A stretch of DNA of 64,000 nucleotides from DGNJ01 sp002388905 (GCA_036843405.1 DAITSJ010000007.1:62001-126000); one strand, 5' to 3'. Shown: positions 26,165-35,735, counted from the first letter of the stretch. Translations and numbers: made by a program. Notes: generated by a model not told the origin, from the letters alone.

Positions 26165-26181
26165 AACCTGGGAGAAAGATG

Positions 26182-26964
26182 ATGAGTGATGTTGAACTGG
26201 TACTGCGGGAACAAAGGGGGGAATTGACCCTGTTGACCCTCAACCGACCCGAACGGCGCAATGCCATGTCCCTGGACCTGGTGATCGCCCTGCGCGATGC
26301 GCTTCGGGACTGCATGAATGATAGTCAATGTCGCGGCATTATCGTGTGTGGTGCCGGCGACCATTTCTGTTCCGGCGGCGATATCAGCGGCATGACCGAA
26401 GAGCGGAGCATCGCCGAATCCCGCCGCCGCATGGGGATCTTCCACGAACTCGCCCGGGTCATCGTCGCCGGTGCCAAGCCGGTAATCGCCGCCGTCGACG
26501 GCTACGCCGCCGGGGCCGGTTTCTCCCTGGCCCTGGCCGCCGACTATCTGGTGGCCAGCGATAACGCCAAGTTCGTCTGTTCGTTTTCCCGGGTGGGACT
26601 GCAACCGGATCTCGGTTTGCTCTGGACCATTCGCCAGCGGGTCGGGCTGGGGCAGGCCAAGCGCATTATTGCTTCCGCCCGTAAGGTGCAGGTGGGCGAG
26701 GCCCTGGAGCTCGGGCTGGTGGACGAAGTGGTGGCGCCTGAAAAGCTGCTCGACCGGGCCGCCGAGGTGTGTGGCGAGTTTACCGCTGGCGCGCCGCTGC
26801 CCCTGGCCGTCATGAAACAGGCCTATGCCTGGGGCATCGATACCTTTGAGGATGCCCTGCGCAACGAGATGGACAATTCGCCGGGACTCTACCTGACCCG
26901 CGACCACCGGGCGGCGGTCACCGCTTTCCTGGAAAAACGCACACCGGAATTCCGCGGGGAGTAA
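26182..26964 (+). CDS. Enoyl-CoA hydratase/isomerase family protein lacking both hydratase glutamates
   Basis: Start at the second of two adjacent ATGs (26182) places GGGAG 7 bases upstream and gives 260 residues. FCSGGDISGM and DGYAAGAGFSLALAAD form the oxyanion hole. The Glu144 position is Ser (GAGFSL) and Glu164 is replaced in KFVCSFSRVGLQPDLG, so a hydratase reaction is unlikely; the Asp in QPDLG may serve as in PaaG- or dehalogenase-type members. It is the third such crotonase in the block. It overlaps nothing and is 2 bp from the MaoC gene. Confidence 0.88.
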   Translation: MSDVELVLREQRGELTLLTLNRPERRNAMSLDLVIALRDALRDCMNDSQCRGIIVCGAGDHFCSGGDISGMTEERSIAESRRRMGIFHELARVIVAGAKPVIAAVDGYAAGAGFSLALAADYLVASDNAKFVCSFSRVGLQPDLGLLWTIRQRVGLGQAKRIIASARKVQVGEALELGLVDEVVAPEKLLDRAAEVCGEFTAGAPLPLAVMKQAYAWGIDTFEDALRNEMDNSPGLYLTRDHRAAVTAFLEKRTPEFRGE

Positions 26965-26966
26965 GC

Positions 26967-27827
26967 ATGACGATCGACTACGACAAGCTGATCAACCTTG
27001 ACATCCCCGACGTCCGCCAGACCTATACCAGCCGGGATACCCTTCTCTACGCCCTGAGCCTGGGCCTGGGGTCCGACCCGCTGGACGAGGATGAACTGCC
27101 CTTTGTTTTTGAAAAGGACCAGCGCTGCCTGCCCACCTACGGCGGCACTCTGACTCATCCCGGTTTCTGGCTTCGTGACATGGATACGGGGGTCGACTGG
27201 GTGAAGGTGGTTCATGCAGAGCACCGGCTCATCCTTCATCAGTCCCTGCCGCCGGCGGCGACCGTGATCGGTAGCCACCGGATCACCGAGGTGGTGGACC
27301 GGGGCGCCGATAAAGGGGCCGCCATTGTCTGGGAGCGTAAGGTGCGGGACGCGGATTCCGGTAGCCCCCTCTGTACCGTGATCCAGACCATGCTGGCCCG
27401 TGGCGACGGCGGCTTTGGCGGACCCGATGTGAGCCTGCCGTCGCCGCCGAAAACACCGGACCGGGCACCGGATGCCTACATTGATACGCCGACCCCCGCG
27501 TCCATGGCGTTGCTCTACCGCCTGAACGGGGACTGGAACCCGCTGCATGCGGATCCCGCCGTGGCCGGAAAGGCGGGCTTCGATCGGCCGATTCTCCACG
27601 GCCTGGCCACCTGGGGCGTGGCCGCCACGGCTGTCCTTAAAAAGGTCTGCGGTTTTGACAGCGAACGCATCGCTTCCGTTTACGGGCGTTTTACCGTGCC
27701 CGTGTATCCCGGGGAAACCCTGCGCACACACATGTGGGTGGAGGATAAAAAAGTGCATTACACCGTCCAGGTACTGGAGCGGGATGTGCCGGCCATCAAG
27801 AACGGGCTTGTTGAACTTTGCGCCTGA
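26967..27827 (+). CDS. MaoC-like enoyl-CoA hydratase (double hot-dog)
   Basis: The 286-residue protein fits the MaoC/hydratase-2 family with two hot-dog folds. The C-terminal half has the signature YRLNGDWNPLHADP followed by AVAGKAGFDRPILHG, with the catalytic Asp and His. The N-terminal half contains HAEHRLILHQSLPPAATVIG, the degenerate substrate-shaping domain. Such enzymes hydrate 2-enoyl-CoA to the (R)-3-hydroxy form and include steroid side-chain hydratases. Because the crotonases nearby lack catalytic Glu residues, this protein and the fused enzyme at 21960 are the likely true hydratases. It is cotranscribed with the crotonase 2 bp upstream. Confidence 0.92.
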   Translation: MTIDYDKLINLDIPDVRQTYTSRDTLLYALSLGLGSDPLDEDELPFVFEKDQRCLPTYGGTLTHPGFWLRDMDTGVDWVKVVHAEHRLILHQSLPPAATVIGSHRITEVVDRGADKGAAIVWERKVRDADSGSPLCTVIQTMLARGDGGFGGPDVSLPSPPKTPDRAPDAYIDTPTPASMALLYRLNGDWNPLHADPAVAGKAGFDRPILHGLATWGVAATAVLKKVCGFDSERIASVYGRFTVPVYPGETLRTHMWVEDKKVHYTVQVLERDVPAIKNGLVELCA

Positions 27828-27932
27828 TTGGTTTTGTGAACCGGTTATTATAAGGGTTCGCTTTGGTCCGGGTTCGACCGGAAGAGAGGCCCGTTAAACG
27901 AATCCGCGGCAATAATAAACCAGGGGGGGACC

Positions 27933-29189
27933 ATGAAAGCACTTCGTTCGATCTATTATGGCTGGTGGCTCGTGCTTGTCTGCCTGGTGTTGGGGGCCAT
28001 AGGCGGCGGGACCTCGTTTTATGTGGTCAGTCTTATTGCCGATGCCCTGGAACAGGAATTTGCCGCCAGTCGTGCCCAGATCATGCTGGCGGTAACGGGC
28101 CACAATCTGTTGACGGGACTTCTGGCGCCGAAACTGTCATCCCTTATGGACCAGGTTTCCATCCGACGGGTGCTTAGTGTCTCGGCACTGGTTGCCGGCG
28201 CTGGCTATGGAATCATCGGTGTAAGTCCAAGCATATGGGGCTTTGTCGGTTCCTACGCGCTGCTGGTACCCGCACTGATTGTCAGTCTCACCTCTCTTTG
28301 TCCGGCCATTCTTCTGTCCCGTTGGTTTGTTCGCTATCGCGGGTCGGCAATCGGGATTGCCGCTTTGGGTACCCAGGTGGGCGGGTTTTTGTTTCCACCG
28401 CTTATTGCCCTGATGTTCGCCATGCTTGGATGGCGGATGAGCATGCTGCTAATAGGTCTGATGATTGCCGTGGTAATCCCGGTTTTGGTCCGGGCCACAG
28501 TGGTTGAATTTCCTGCCGATCGCGGGCTGGCACCGGATGGCGATCGTGTCGATTTGCCGACACGGCCGGTGCCTGGTACGGGAGTGGCGCTAAAGGCTCT
28601 CGTGCGTACTGCTCTGTGGAGCCGCAATTTCTGGATGCTGTCCTTCGGACTGGCTCTGATGGTGGGCATGTATACCGCGGTCCTCTCCAATCTGGCTTTG
28701 TTTGCCATCGATATCGGGGTGGCACGGGAAAGAGCCGCGCTCCTGATATCCCTCTATTCAGCGGTGGGTATCCTGTTCAGTATTATCATCGGCAGGCTTT
28801 GCGATTTGCTGGATATCCGGCTGGTATTCGCCGGTATGCTGTTGGTTAATATCGGCAGTATGGTGTTATACGCCGCCAGCGAGTCTTTTGCGGGACTGGC
28901 CGTGGCGACGGCCGTCGTGGCTATCAGTGGCGGGGGGTTTATGCCCATGTGGGGCTCCCTGATCGGCAAACTCTTCGACAGCCAAATCTATGCAAGGATG
29001 TTCGGCCTGGTCAGTTTTGTGGCACTCTGTGCTGCCGCGATATCGCCACTGTTCTCCGGCTGGGTGTACGACCTTACCGGCAGTTACCGGATTATGTTCC
29101 TGTTGATTGCCGGCCTGATGTCGATTCCGGTACTTTATACGCCCTTGCTGAAACTGCGTCGTGTCGAGGCGGTGCCGCCGCCGGTTTGA
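27933..29189 (+). CDS. MFS transporter
   Basis: The 418-residue protein has about twelve hydrophobic segments and a major-facilitator layout. The cytoplasmic loop after helix 2 has LLAPKLSSLMDQVSIRRVL, and a long central loop (about 195-225) separates the halves. It resembles the oxalate/formate antiporter and monocarboxylate branch, so an organic acid substrate is plausible. AGGGGGGACC precedes the ATG. It ends the catabolic run and lies 105 bp after the MaoC gene. It could import a substrate acid across the inner membrane after TonB-dependent uptake. Confidence 0.9.
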   Translation: MKALRSIYYGWWLVLVCLVLGAIGGGTSFYVVSLIADALEQEFAASRAQIMLAVTGHNLLTGLLAPKLSSLMDQVSIRRVLSVSALVAGAGYGIIGVSPSIWGFVGSYALLVPALIVSLTSLCPAILLSRWFVRYRGSAIGIAALGTQVGGFLFPPLIALMFAMLGWRMSMLLIGLMIAVVIPVLVRATVVEFPADRGLAPDGDRVDLPTRPVPGTGVALKALVRTALWSRNFWMLSFGLALMVGMYTAVLSNLALFAIDIGVARERAALLISLYSAVGILFSIIIGRLCDLLDIRLVFAGMLLVNIGSMVLYAASESFAGLAVATAVVAISGGGFMPMWGSLIGKLFDSQIYARMFGLVSFVALCAAAISPLFSGWVYDLTGSYRIMFLLIAGLMSIPVLYTPLLKLRRVEAVPPPV

Positions 29190-29403
29190 TTTCCCGGTTT
29201 CAGCAGTCTGCACTGACCAGAGATTCGAACCGGCGGATAGCGGTCTTGAGCAAGCCTGGGTACAGATCCACCGTTAATCGTTGGCGCTCCCGTTTAACCT
29301 GGTATTCGCGGTCAGGTTACAAAGATTCCCTCATGTACATTCCGTCAGTCGAGATTCTCCGGCCACGCCAGCGGACTTATACCCACAGACGGATTTCCGA
29401 GCG

Positions 29404-31050
29404 TCAGGGTGCCCTGCAATGCCAGTTGTCGGCGTCGGCTACTGCCTGCCCGGTGTTTCCCGCGGTGGGATTGAATACGGGAATTTCCGGGTAAGAGCAG
29501 AGCAGGAAATCGCGGGCCGGGCCCATGGGCGGGGGAATCACCACGCCGGAGACCTGGCCGGTGTCCGGGTCGGCAAAAATCAGATCGGCGCGCTCTGTGC
29601 CCCGGTGGGCGACCACGGGGCCGGGCGGTGTTTCGTTCTCCACCCAGTCGATCATCTCGCGGATAAACTGATCGGGGGCGTCCAGGGGGCCGGTGCCGGA
29701 ACCGCAATGGCCCATACCGGGAATCTGGTAGAGACGGACGAATTCCTCCAGCTTTTCGGGTTCGTCGAGGCTGCGGCCGGCGTCATGGTAGTACTCTTCG
29801 AGTTCCAGATCGCCACAGCAGGAATCGCTGCGTCCGTTCCACAGGATGACTTTTCCACCGGTCTCATAAAATCCCTTCAGGTTCGCCGAGTAGGGTGCGC
29901 CGAAGCCGGTGCGTTCCGCTGCTGCCCACCACCTTTTAAGGTCTTCCGGGTTGTCGAAGTCGAAGTCGAGGACATCGTAGTCCGGGCCGAAGTAGGCATG
30001 GGCCAGGGAGGTGGCCATGGTAAAACCGGCGGAAGCGCGCATGGCGTTCTCACGGGTGGGTTCCGTCGACCAGGGGGGCGGAGTCTGGCCCAGGAATTGC
30101 GACCACATGGTCATATTGGTGATCTGCATGGGCTGGGCGATCAGTTTGCCGTCGGGACCCCGGGGGCCGTCGAGTATGGCTTTGATGCTCTTGATTTCTG
30201 GCTCGGTGAGGCAGTCGGCCTTGTCGTCCGCGGGGCATTTGAGACTGGCCACGTCGAAGTCGCAGAGGCGGTGATCGGCAACCACGGCATCCAGCACGCC
30301 ATCGGTTCCGTCGCAGGCGGCAGTGACCTGTTTATCGACCATGGCGAGTTTGGCGGGAGAAAGCCAGGCTCCGGGTTCCCGGTACATTTGCTGGGCGGCA
30401 TGGATAAATTTAAGCATGCTGCCACTGCTGCGTCCGCCGGGGGCGCCGAGGATCACGCCGTCATAATCCCCGGGGTATTTTTCGATGGCCTGAACCGACA
30501 TGCGCCCGCCGCCGGAGCAGCCGGAGGTGTAGCGGTAGAGTTGGTCGCTGTCGTAGTACGCCCGGGTAATCGCCTGGGTGGCCACAGCGGTGACATGGGC
30601 GCCCCGGTGGTTGTGGTCAAGGGCCTTTGCCTCGCTTTCCCGGAGGAAGTTCCAGTCCCCCGAGGAGCCCTGGCGGCCGGTATCCGTACCGGCCACCGCA
30701 AAGCCTGCAAGCAAGGGGTTGCCCGCGGGAATCTGGGAGTCGGTGGGGACATAGCCTGCCGAGCCCCCGAGGCCAATAAAATAATAGCGTCCGCTCCAGT
30801 TTTTATCCGGCAGCTGCAGGCGGAAATTGACCCGGTTGGGGCCGGGATTCCTGGTGATAATGTGGCCGTCGATCCGGCAGTGGGAAACCGGCTGGGCCAG
30901 GCCTTCGGCGCTGTCGATGACGGTGTCGCCGGGGGCAATTTTCTGGATGGCGGCAGCGGTGCAGTCCGGCTCCGCCAGGGAATTGGCACTGCCAAGTGCG
31001 GCGGCAACGATGGTCGCCGCCAGGCATGACGTGATACGGGTGTATTTCAT
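29404..31050 (-). CDS. Tannase/feruloyl esterase family protein (paralogue 1)
   Basis: The 548-residue protein has a signal peptide (MKYTRITSCLAATIVAAALG...) and is predicted to be secreted or periplasmic. The CS-D-HC arrangement of tannases and feruloyl esterases is present: TSGCSGGGRMS (Cys178-Ser179), WNGRSDSCC with the acid and GMGHCGSGTGP with the His-Cys pair that forms the disulfide under the active site. It would hydrolyse an ester of an aromatic or other acid. It is the last gene of a four-gene minus-strand run (amidase, SDR, two tannases). It is very similar in layout to the 31148-32788 protein, pointing to tandem duplication. Confidence 0.9.
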   Translation of the reverse strand: MKYTRITSCLAATIVAAALGSANSLAEPDCTAAAIQKIAPGDTVIDSAEGLAQPVSHCRIDGHIITRNPGPNRVNFRLQLPDKNWSGRYYFIGLGGSAGYVPTDSQIPAGNPLLAGFAVAGTDTGRQGSSGDWNFLRESEAKALDHNHRGAHVTAVATQAITRAYYDSDQLYRYTSGCSGGGRMSVQAIEKYPGDYDGVILGAPGGRSSGSMLKFIHAAQQMYREPGAWLSPAKLAMVDKQVTAACDGTDGVLDAVVADHRLCDFDVASLKCPADDKADCLTEPEIKSIKAILDGPRGPDGKLIAQPMQITNMTMWSQFLGQTPPPWSTEPTRENAMRASAGFTMATSLAHAYFGPDYDVLDFDFDNPEDLKRWWAAAERTGFGAPYSANLKGFYETGGKVILWNGRSDSCCGDLELEEYYHDAGRSLDEPEKLEEFVRLYQIPGMGHCGSGTGPLDAPDQFIREMIDWVENETPPGPVVAHRGTERADLIFADPDTGQVSGVVIPPPMGPARDFLLCSYPEIPVFNPTAGNTGQAVADADNWHCRAP

Positions 31051-31147
31051 AATGCTCTTCCTCTCGCGGGTGTTTTATTGTCTGTTTCGTTTGGGTCGTT
31101 CGGGTCTCTTTCGGGACGTTGGCCTGGAGAGAGTGCAAGCCTGCGCC

Positions 31148-32788
31148 TCAGGGCGCGCTGCATCGCCAGTTCTCCGCTTCGTGAACCGCGCCTTCGACAC
31201 TTGCCTTTGTCTGGTCAAAGGTGGGCGTCTGCGGGTGCGGACAGAGGGTAAAGTCGTGGGGCTCGCCCTTGGGCGGGGGAATCATCACGCCGGAGACCTG
31301 TCCCGTTTCCGGATCGGCGAATAACAAATCGACCCGCTCGGCCCCCCGGTGGGCGACAATCTTGCCGGGTGCCTCGTCGTTCTCCACCCAGTCGATCATG
31401 GCTCGAATCATCTGGTCAGGGGCATCCTGGGGCCCCGTGCCCCCGCCGCAGTGTGCCATGCCGGGAATGCGGTAGTATTTAACGAACTTGTCCACTTTAT
31501 CCGCACCGCCGGCATTGTCGGCAACCTTGTCGTAGTACGCCTTCATCTTGGCGTCCAGGCAGCAGGGGTCGCTGACGCCGTTCCACAGGATGACTTTGCC
31601 GCCGTTGGCCCGGTATTGGTTCAGGTCGGCCTTGAAGGGCAGGCCGAAACCTGTGCGTTTCATGCCCGCACGCCAGGCGTCGATATGGTCCTGGTTGGAG
31701 ACGTCGAAATCCTCCAGAACATCGACACCGGGCCCCAGATAGGCCTTGGCCATGGTGTTGGCGATGACGTATCCGCCGGCGCTTTTGGCGATATTTTCCA
31801 TGGAGGGCTCCGGGGACCAGGGCGGCGGGACCGGGCCCAGGAACCCGGACCAGGCGGTCATGTTGGAGATCGGCCAGCCGGGACGAATGGGATCGCCGTC
31901 GGGACCGATGGGGCCTTCGAGAATAGCCTCGACACTTTTCAACTCCGGCCCGGTGAGGCAGTCCGGGGCATCCCCGTCTTGACACCGGAGTTGGGCAAAA
32001 TTGTAGTCGCAGGCGTCCGGGTCCCGAATCAGGCCGTCCTTGACACCGTCGATCGCATCGCAATGAGCGGTGACCTTTTCCTCGAGCATGGCGAGTTTTG
32101 CCGGCGACAGCCAGGAGCCCGGTTCCCGGGTCATCTGCTGGACGTTGTAGATAAAGGAGAGGATGGTGGTCCAGTCGCCGGGGGCCCCGAGCACCACGCC
32201 GTCGAAGTCTTCCGGATGGCGCTCAATGGCCTCGGTACTCATGCGCCCTCCGCCGGAGCAGCCCGACATGTAGCGGTACATGTCGTCGGTCCCGTAGTAG
32301 GCCCGGGTGATTTGCTGCGCCGCCACATTGGTGAGATGGGCACCCCTGTCGCGGTGATCCAGTGCCTTGGCCTCGTCGTCGAGAAAAGCCCAGTCGAGCA
32401 TGTGGCCCTGGCGACCGGTATCGGTGCCGGCGACGGCAAAGCCGACGAGCAGCGGGTTGCCCGCCGGCACCTGGGATCGCGAGGGTACATAGCCCGCGGA
32501 GCCGCCCATGCCAATGAAAAAATAGCGGCCGGTCCAATTTTCCTCCGGAAGCTGCAGGCGGAAGTTGACCTGGTTGGGTCCCGGGTTGGTGCTGGTGATC
32601 GTGCCCTCCACGCGGCAGTGAGCCACGGGCTCACTCGTGGGAACGGCGCTGGTAATTCGGGTGTCCGCCGGGGCATAGTTCTGGATCGTGTCGACGCTGC
32701 ATTTGTCGTCGGCCAGGACTTGTGCCGACAGTGTCAGGGCCAAACTGACGCTGCCGGCCAGCAGTCGTCGGATAAAAGTTGGTTGCAT
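31148..32788 (-). CDS. Tannase/feruloyl esterase family protein (paralogue 2)
   Basis: The 546-residue protein opens with a signal peptide (MQPTFIRRLLAGSVSLALTL...) and shows the same catalytic plan: MSGCSGGGRMS (Cys177-Ser178), WNGVSDPCC and GMAHCGGGTGP. The N-terminal core RYFFIGMGGSAGYVPSRSQV is nearly superimposable on paralogue 1, including NPLLVGFAVAGTDTGRQG. It is 97 bp upstream of paralogue 1. Two such adjacent enzymes may differ in the acyl or alcohol part they accept. A GGAGACC site precedes the ATG. Confidence 0.9.
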   Translation of the reverse strand: MQPTFIRRLLAGSVSLALTLSAQVLADDKCSVDTIQNYAPADTRITSAVPTSEPVAHCRVEGTITSTNPGPNQVNFRLQLPEENWTGRYFFIGMGGSAGYVPSRSQVPAGNPLLVGFAVAGTDTGRQGHMLDWAFLDDEAKALDHRDRGAHLTNVAAQQITRAYYGTDDMYRYMSGCSGGGRMSTEAIERHPEDFDGVVLGAPGDWTTILSFIYNVQQMTREPGSWLSPAKLAMLEEKVTAHCDAIDGVKDGLIRDPDACDYNFAQLRCQDGDAPDCLTGPELKSVEAILEGPIGPDGDPIRPGWPISNMTAWSGFLGPVPPPWSPEPSMENIAKSAGGYVIANTMAKAYLGPGVDVLEDFDVSNQDHIDAWRAGMKRTGFGLPFKADLNQYRANGGKVILWNGVSDPCCLDAKMKAYYDKVADNAGGADKVDKFVKYYRIPGMAHCGGGTGPQDAPDQMIRAMIDWVENDEAPGKIVAHRGAERVDLLFADPETGQVSGVMIPPPKGEPHDFTLCPHPQTPTFDQTKASVEGAVHEAENWRCSAP

Positions 32789-32873
32789 GATGGTCTCCTT
32801 TAGCCTTTTATCAGGATCAACAATGGCCTTGGTACCTTTGTTGGTCGATGTTGGCCGGGCAATTGCGTTGCCG

Positions 32874-33695
32874 CTACTGTTGGTACATGTCCCTCACGGC
32901 CCTGTCTCCCAGCAGAAGGAACCGCTTGCGCGGCATCAATCGCGCGATCAATCCCATGACCGCGCCGGCCACGGGTCCCGCACCGGGCCTGACATTGATT
33001 TTCCTGCCCAGGCCGTCAAGCGCGGCATCGACCACCACAAAGGGGTCCACGGGCTGCATCAAACGGGTTGGCGCCTTGCCGCTGGGCAGTGAGGCGCGAA
33101 AGCCGGGGGTATTGACCGCTCCCGGCATCACGGTGGTGACGTCGATGCCGTGGCGGTGCAGTTCCGCCCACAGACCTTCGGCGAATACCCGGTCGAAGGC
33201 CTTGGTGGCGGCATAGGTGGTGATGTAGGAGCAACCCATCTCGGCGGAGCCGGAAGCCATGACGATGATGCCGCCCCGCTTTCTTGCCACCATCGGGGGG
33301 CTGAGTCGGTGGGCCAGAATCAGTGTGGAAGTGCAGTTGACGGCGATCTGGTTCATTTTTACCTCGATCGGCACTTCCAGCCACGGGCCGACGGCTCCGA
33401 TGCCGGCATTGGCCACCAGTAAGCCGATTTCCAGTTCCGCCACGCTGTCGAGGGCCGCGTTCAGGGCCGAGGCGTCGGCCAGGTCCACCGCGATGGTGCG
33501 CACCTCGATCGAGGCATGATCGGCACGCAGCCTGAGAGCGGTCTGCTCGAGATTTTCGGCATCGATATCCAGGAGGACCAAATGCATGCCCAGTCCTGCC
33601 AGACGTTGGCCATAGGCGGCGCCGATTCCCTGGGCTCCTCCGGAGATGAGTGCCCAGTTTCCGTACTTTTCCCGGAAATCCCGATTCGGGGCCAT
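32874..33695 (-). CDS. SDR family oxidoreductase
   Basis: The start at 33695 is fixed by an AGGAGG ribosome site and gives 273 residues. Classical SDR features are visible: ALISGGAQGIGAAYG (cofactor), NAGIGAVGP, Ser in VMASGSAEM and YAATK (catalytic Tyr/Lys). The C-terminal extension (RPGAGPVAGAVMGLIARLMPRKRFLLLG) is hydrophobic and basic, as in membrane-associated SDRs of the DltE/17-beta-HSD type. It probably interconverts an alcohol and a ketone of the released moiety. It lies between the amidase and the tannase genes on the same strand. Confidence 0.9.
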   Translation of the reverse strand: MAPNRDFREKYGNWALISGGAQGIGAAYGQRLAGLGMHLVLLDIDAENLEQTALRLRADHASIEVRTIAVDLADASALNAALDSVAELEIGLLVANAGIGAVGPWLEVPIEVKMNQIAVNCTSTLILAHRLSPPMVARKRGGIIVMASGSAEMGCSYITTYAATKAFDRVFAEGLWAELHRHGIDVTTVMPGAVNTPGFRASLPSGKAPTRLMQPVDPFVVVDAALDGLGRKINVRPGAGPVAGAVMGLIARLMPRKRFLLLGDRAVRDMYQQ

Positions 33696-33763
33696 GCTGT
33701 TTCCTCCTGCTCCGTCCCCGCCCGCGGCTGTCGGGCAGATTGCTTGCCAAGGTATGTGGCGTA

Positions 33764-35311
33764 TCAACTGACAGGCGGTTGTTCGCCGCGCGGAAACGCC
33801 TGTAAAAATGCATCGGCGGCGGTGTACAGCGCCGCCTCGTTCCGGGGTCGGGTAACCAGTTGAAGGCCCACGGGCAAGCCGTCGATAAACCCGCACGGAA
33901 TCGACAACGCGGGCCACCCCAGCCAGTTGAACATGTGGGTATACACCGTATAGGTTGGAGCGAAAGTGTTATGGGGGTATTGATCGCCGTTTTTGTTCCA
34001 GGCCGCGTCCCATTCCTCCACGGTATAGGCCAGCTGGCCGGCACAGGGGCTGAGCAGCACATCGTAGCTTTCGAACAACTTATTAAAGCGTTGCCAGTTG
34101 CGGTGTCGTGTCTCGCTGGCCTGCTTAAGAGCCTGGGGGGAGGGTGTGGAGCCGTCGGTGGCCACTGCGTCATAGGCGTTATTCATCATGATAAAGGGAA
34201 TAAAGAAATCCTCCCAGACCTCATCGGTGATCTCGACGCTTGCCCCCAGTTTATTGAATCCCTGTGCCGCCTTGCGGGTAACGGCCTCGATGTCCGCGGT
34301 CTGGTCGGTGGCGTACATGCTGCCGAATCCGAAGTTGTCGGTCCAGGCGAATCGCATGTCCCTGACCCCCTTGCCGAGGGCGCCGACATAGTCGGGCGCG
34401 GGTTGTTCCAGGGCGATGAAATCCCGGCCGTCAGGACCGGCGATGGCCTGCATGACGATCGCTGCGTCCCGGACATTGCGGGTCATGGGGCCGGTGGTGA
34501 TCATCAACATTATTTTGGGGTCATCGTAATGGGCGTAGGGAATTCTGCCCATGGCGGTGTGCACACCCACGATACCGGAAATTGCCGCGGGTAAACGCGT
34601 CGAACCACCGCCGTCGGAACCCAGTGCGATGGGTACCATGGCCGCGGCCACCGCGGCGGCGCTGCCGGCGCTGGAGGAGCCCGGCACCCGGTCGGGGGCC
34701 CAGGGGTTGCGCGGATGGACGCTGAGGTCGGCGTCCCTGCCTCCGGTCATGGGCGTGTTGCCCATGCCGGGTAATTTGGTCGTGCCGAAAATGATGGCGC
34801 CGGCCTTGCGCAACCTTTCCACGGCAATATCGTCACTGGTAGCGGTGACCGTTGTGCCGGGACCGTTGATCACTGGCAGGCCCTTAACTGAGGTATGTTC
34901 CTTGACGGCGATGGGGATGCCGTGCAGCGGTCCCAGGGGCTTGCCGCTGCGTTGCCTTTCGTCGGCGGCTCGGGCCTGTTGTCGGGCGCCTTCGGCATCC
35001 AGGGTCCTGAAGGCATGGAGGATGGGATCGAGCGTTTCGATACGCTGTAGAAAATGCGCCGTAACTTCCTCGGCAGTGACAGCTTGTCTGGCAATCAATC
35101 GGGTAATCTGCCAGGCGGGAAGCCAGGTGATATCGACGGCGGATTCGGCCATTGTCGACTGGCCGAGTATCGGGCCGGCGGCAGTGAGCGCCGAGGCGGT
35201 GACCAGGCCTCCGGCGAGCCCCTTGATTACCGAGCGCCTGTCCATGTCGTCGCAGTCGGCAATGGGACCGGCAGCGATCGTTTCTTTGTCCGTAGAGGAT
35301 TTTTTCCTCAT
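33764..35311 (-). CDS. Amidase (amidase signature family) with Tat-type leader
   Basis: The 515-residue protein has the amidase signature Ser-Ser-Lys triad: Lys137 in IPIAVKEHT, the cis-Ser in PGSSSAGSAAA (about 212-214) and nucleophile Ser237 in GSDGGGSTRLPAA. Residues 23-45 (MDRRSVIKGLAGG and a hydrophobic run) look like a twin-arginine leader, so it may be exported folded. GAGGAA precedes the ATG at 35311. It heads the minus-strand run that ends with two tannases, so the group can cut amide and ester bonds outside the cytoplasm. The precise amide is unknown. Confidence 0.9.
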   Translation of the reverse strand: MRKKSSTDKETIAAGPIADCDDMDRRSVIKGLAGGLVTASALTAAGPILGQSTMAESAVDITWLPAWQITRLIARQAVTAEEVTAHFLQRIETLDPILHAFRTLDAEGARQQARAADERQRSGKPLGPLHGIPIAVKEHTSVKGLPVINGPGTTVTATSDDIAVERLRKAGAIIFGTTKLPGMGNTPMTGGRDADLSVHPRNPWAPDRVPGSSSAGSAAAVAAAMVPIALGSDGGGSTRLPAAISGIVGVHTAMGRIPYAHYDDPKIMLMITTGPMTRNVRDAAIVMQAIAGPDGRDFIALEQPAPDYVGALGKGVRDMRFAWTDNFGFGSMYATDQTADIEAVTRKAAQGFNKLGASVEITDEVWEDFFIPFIMMNNAYDAVATDGSTPSPQALKQASETRHRNWQRFNKLFESYDVLLSPCAGQLAYTVEEWDAAWNKNGDQYPHNTFAPTYTVYTHMFNWLGWPALSIPCGFIDGLPVGLQLVTRPRNEAALYTAADAFLQAFPRGEQPPVS

Positions 35312-35735
35312 TCTTTGTTCCTCGAATTATTATTGTCCGGTGCCGGCCCTGGCAGCATTGGCGCGCCTGGTGAGTCGGCTCCGTCGGGCAGCCAGGACAC
35401 CCGATTCGTTCGAATGTAACCGAGGTCGTCGGGAAATTCAATAAATTTACGCAATAGACAAAAAAGTAGATCTTCCCCTGGCGAAGAGGCCCGCATGGAG
35501 GTTGCCGGATCACCTCCGGATGCTTTCGTAAACGTGCCCATAAAGCGTCATTCATTTATGGCTTGACAGCCGAAAAATATGCACGTATAAAACTAGACAT
35601 AAACGTAAATAATCAGGCGGGGAAGGGTCTCGCCACTGATTGTTTTTTCGGCCGTTCCCAGGGGCGGGAAGACAATCAATCCGTAAGCCGGCGGCAAGCC
35701 GGTTTTCATAATTAACTATAAATCGAGGGTTGGGC
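35312..35735. other. Divergent promoter region between amidase and TonB receptor
   Basis: This 424-base gap is more AT-rich than its surroundings and has no credible gene. It contains a strong sigma-70 promoter for the receptor (35563-35591). The amidase promoter must lie on the minus strand near 35330-35460, where I see AT-rich segments but no convincing -35/-10 pair. Confidence 0.6.
35563..35591 (+). promoter_or_regulatory. Sigma-70 promoter for the TonB receptor gene
   Basis: TTGACA (35563-35568), a spacer of exactly 17 bases and TATAAA (35586-35591) form a near-consensus promoter. Transcription would start near 35598, giving a leader of about 138 bases before the ATG at 35736. Confidence 0.75.

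Noticed and set aside
29200..29260. A GGTTCGAATC block on the minus strand resembling a tRNA T-loop
   Set aside because: No T-stem pairing, acceptor stem or anticodon arm could be drawn around it.
29281..32803. Two long plus-strand open frames (29281-31029 and 31349-32803) opposite the tannase genes
   Set aside because: They mirror the tannase codons, show no family features and have no ribosome sites.
33764..33790. AACTGACAGGCGGTTGTT resembling the 21-bp operator motif
   Set aside because: It lies at the 3' coding end of the amidase gene and lacks the AGTTAT right arm; probably chance.
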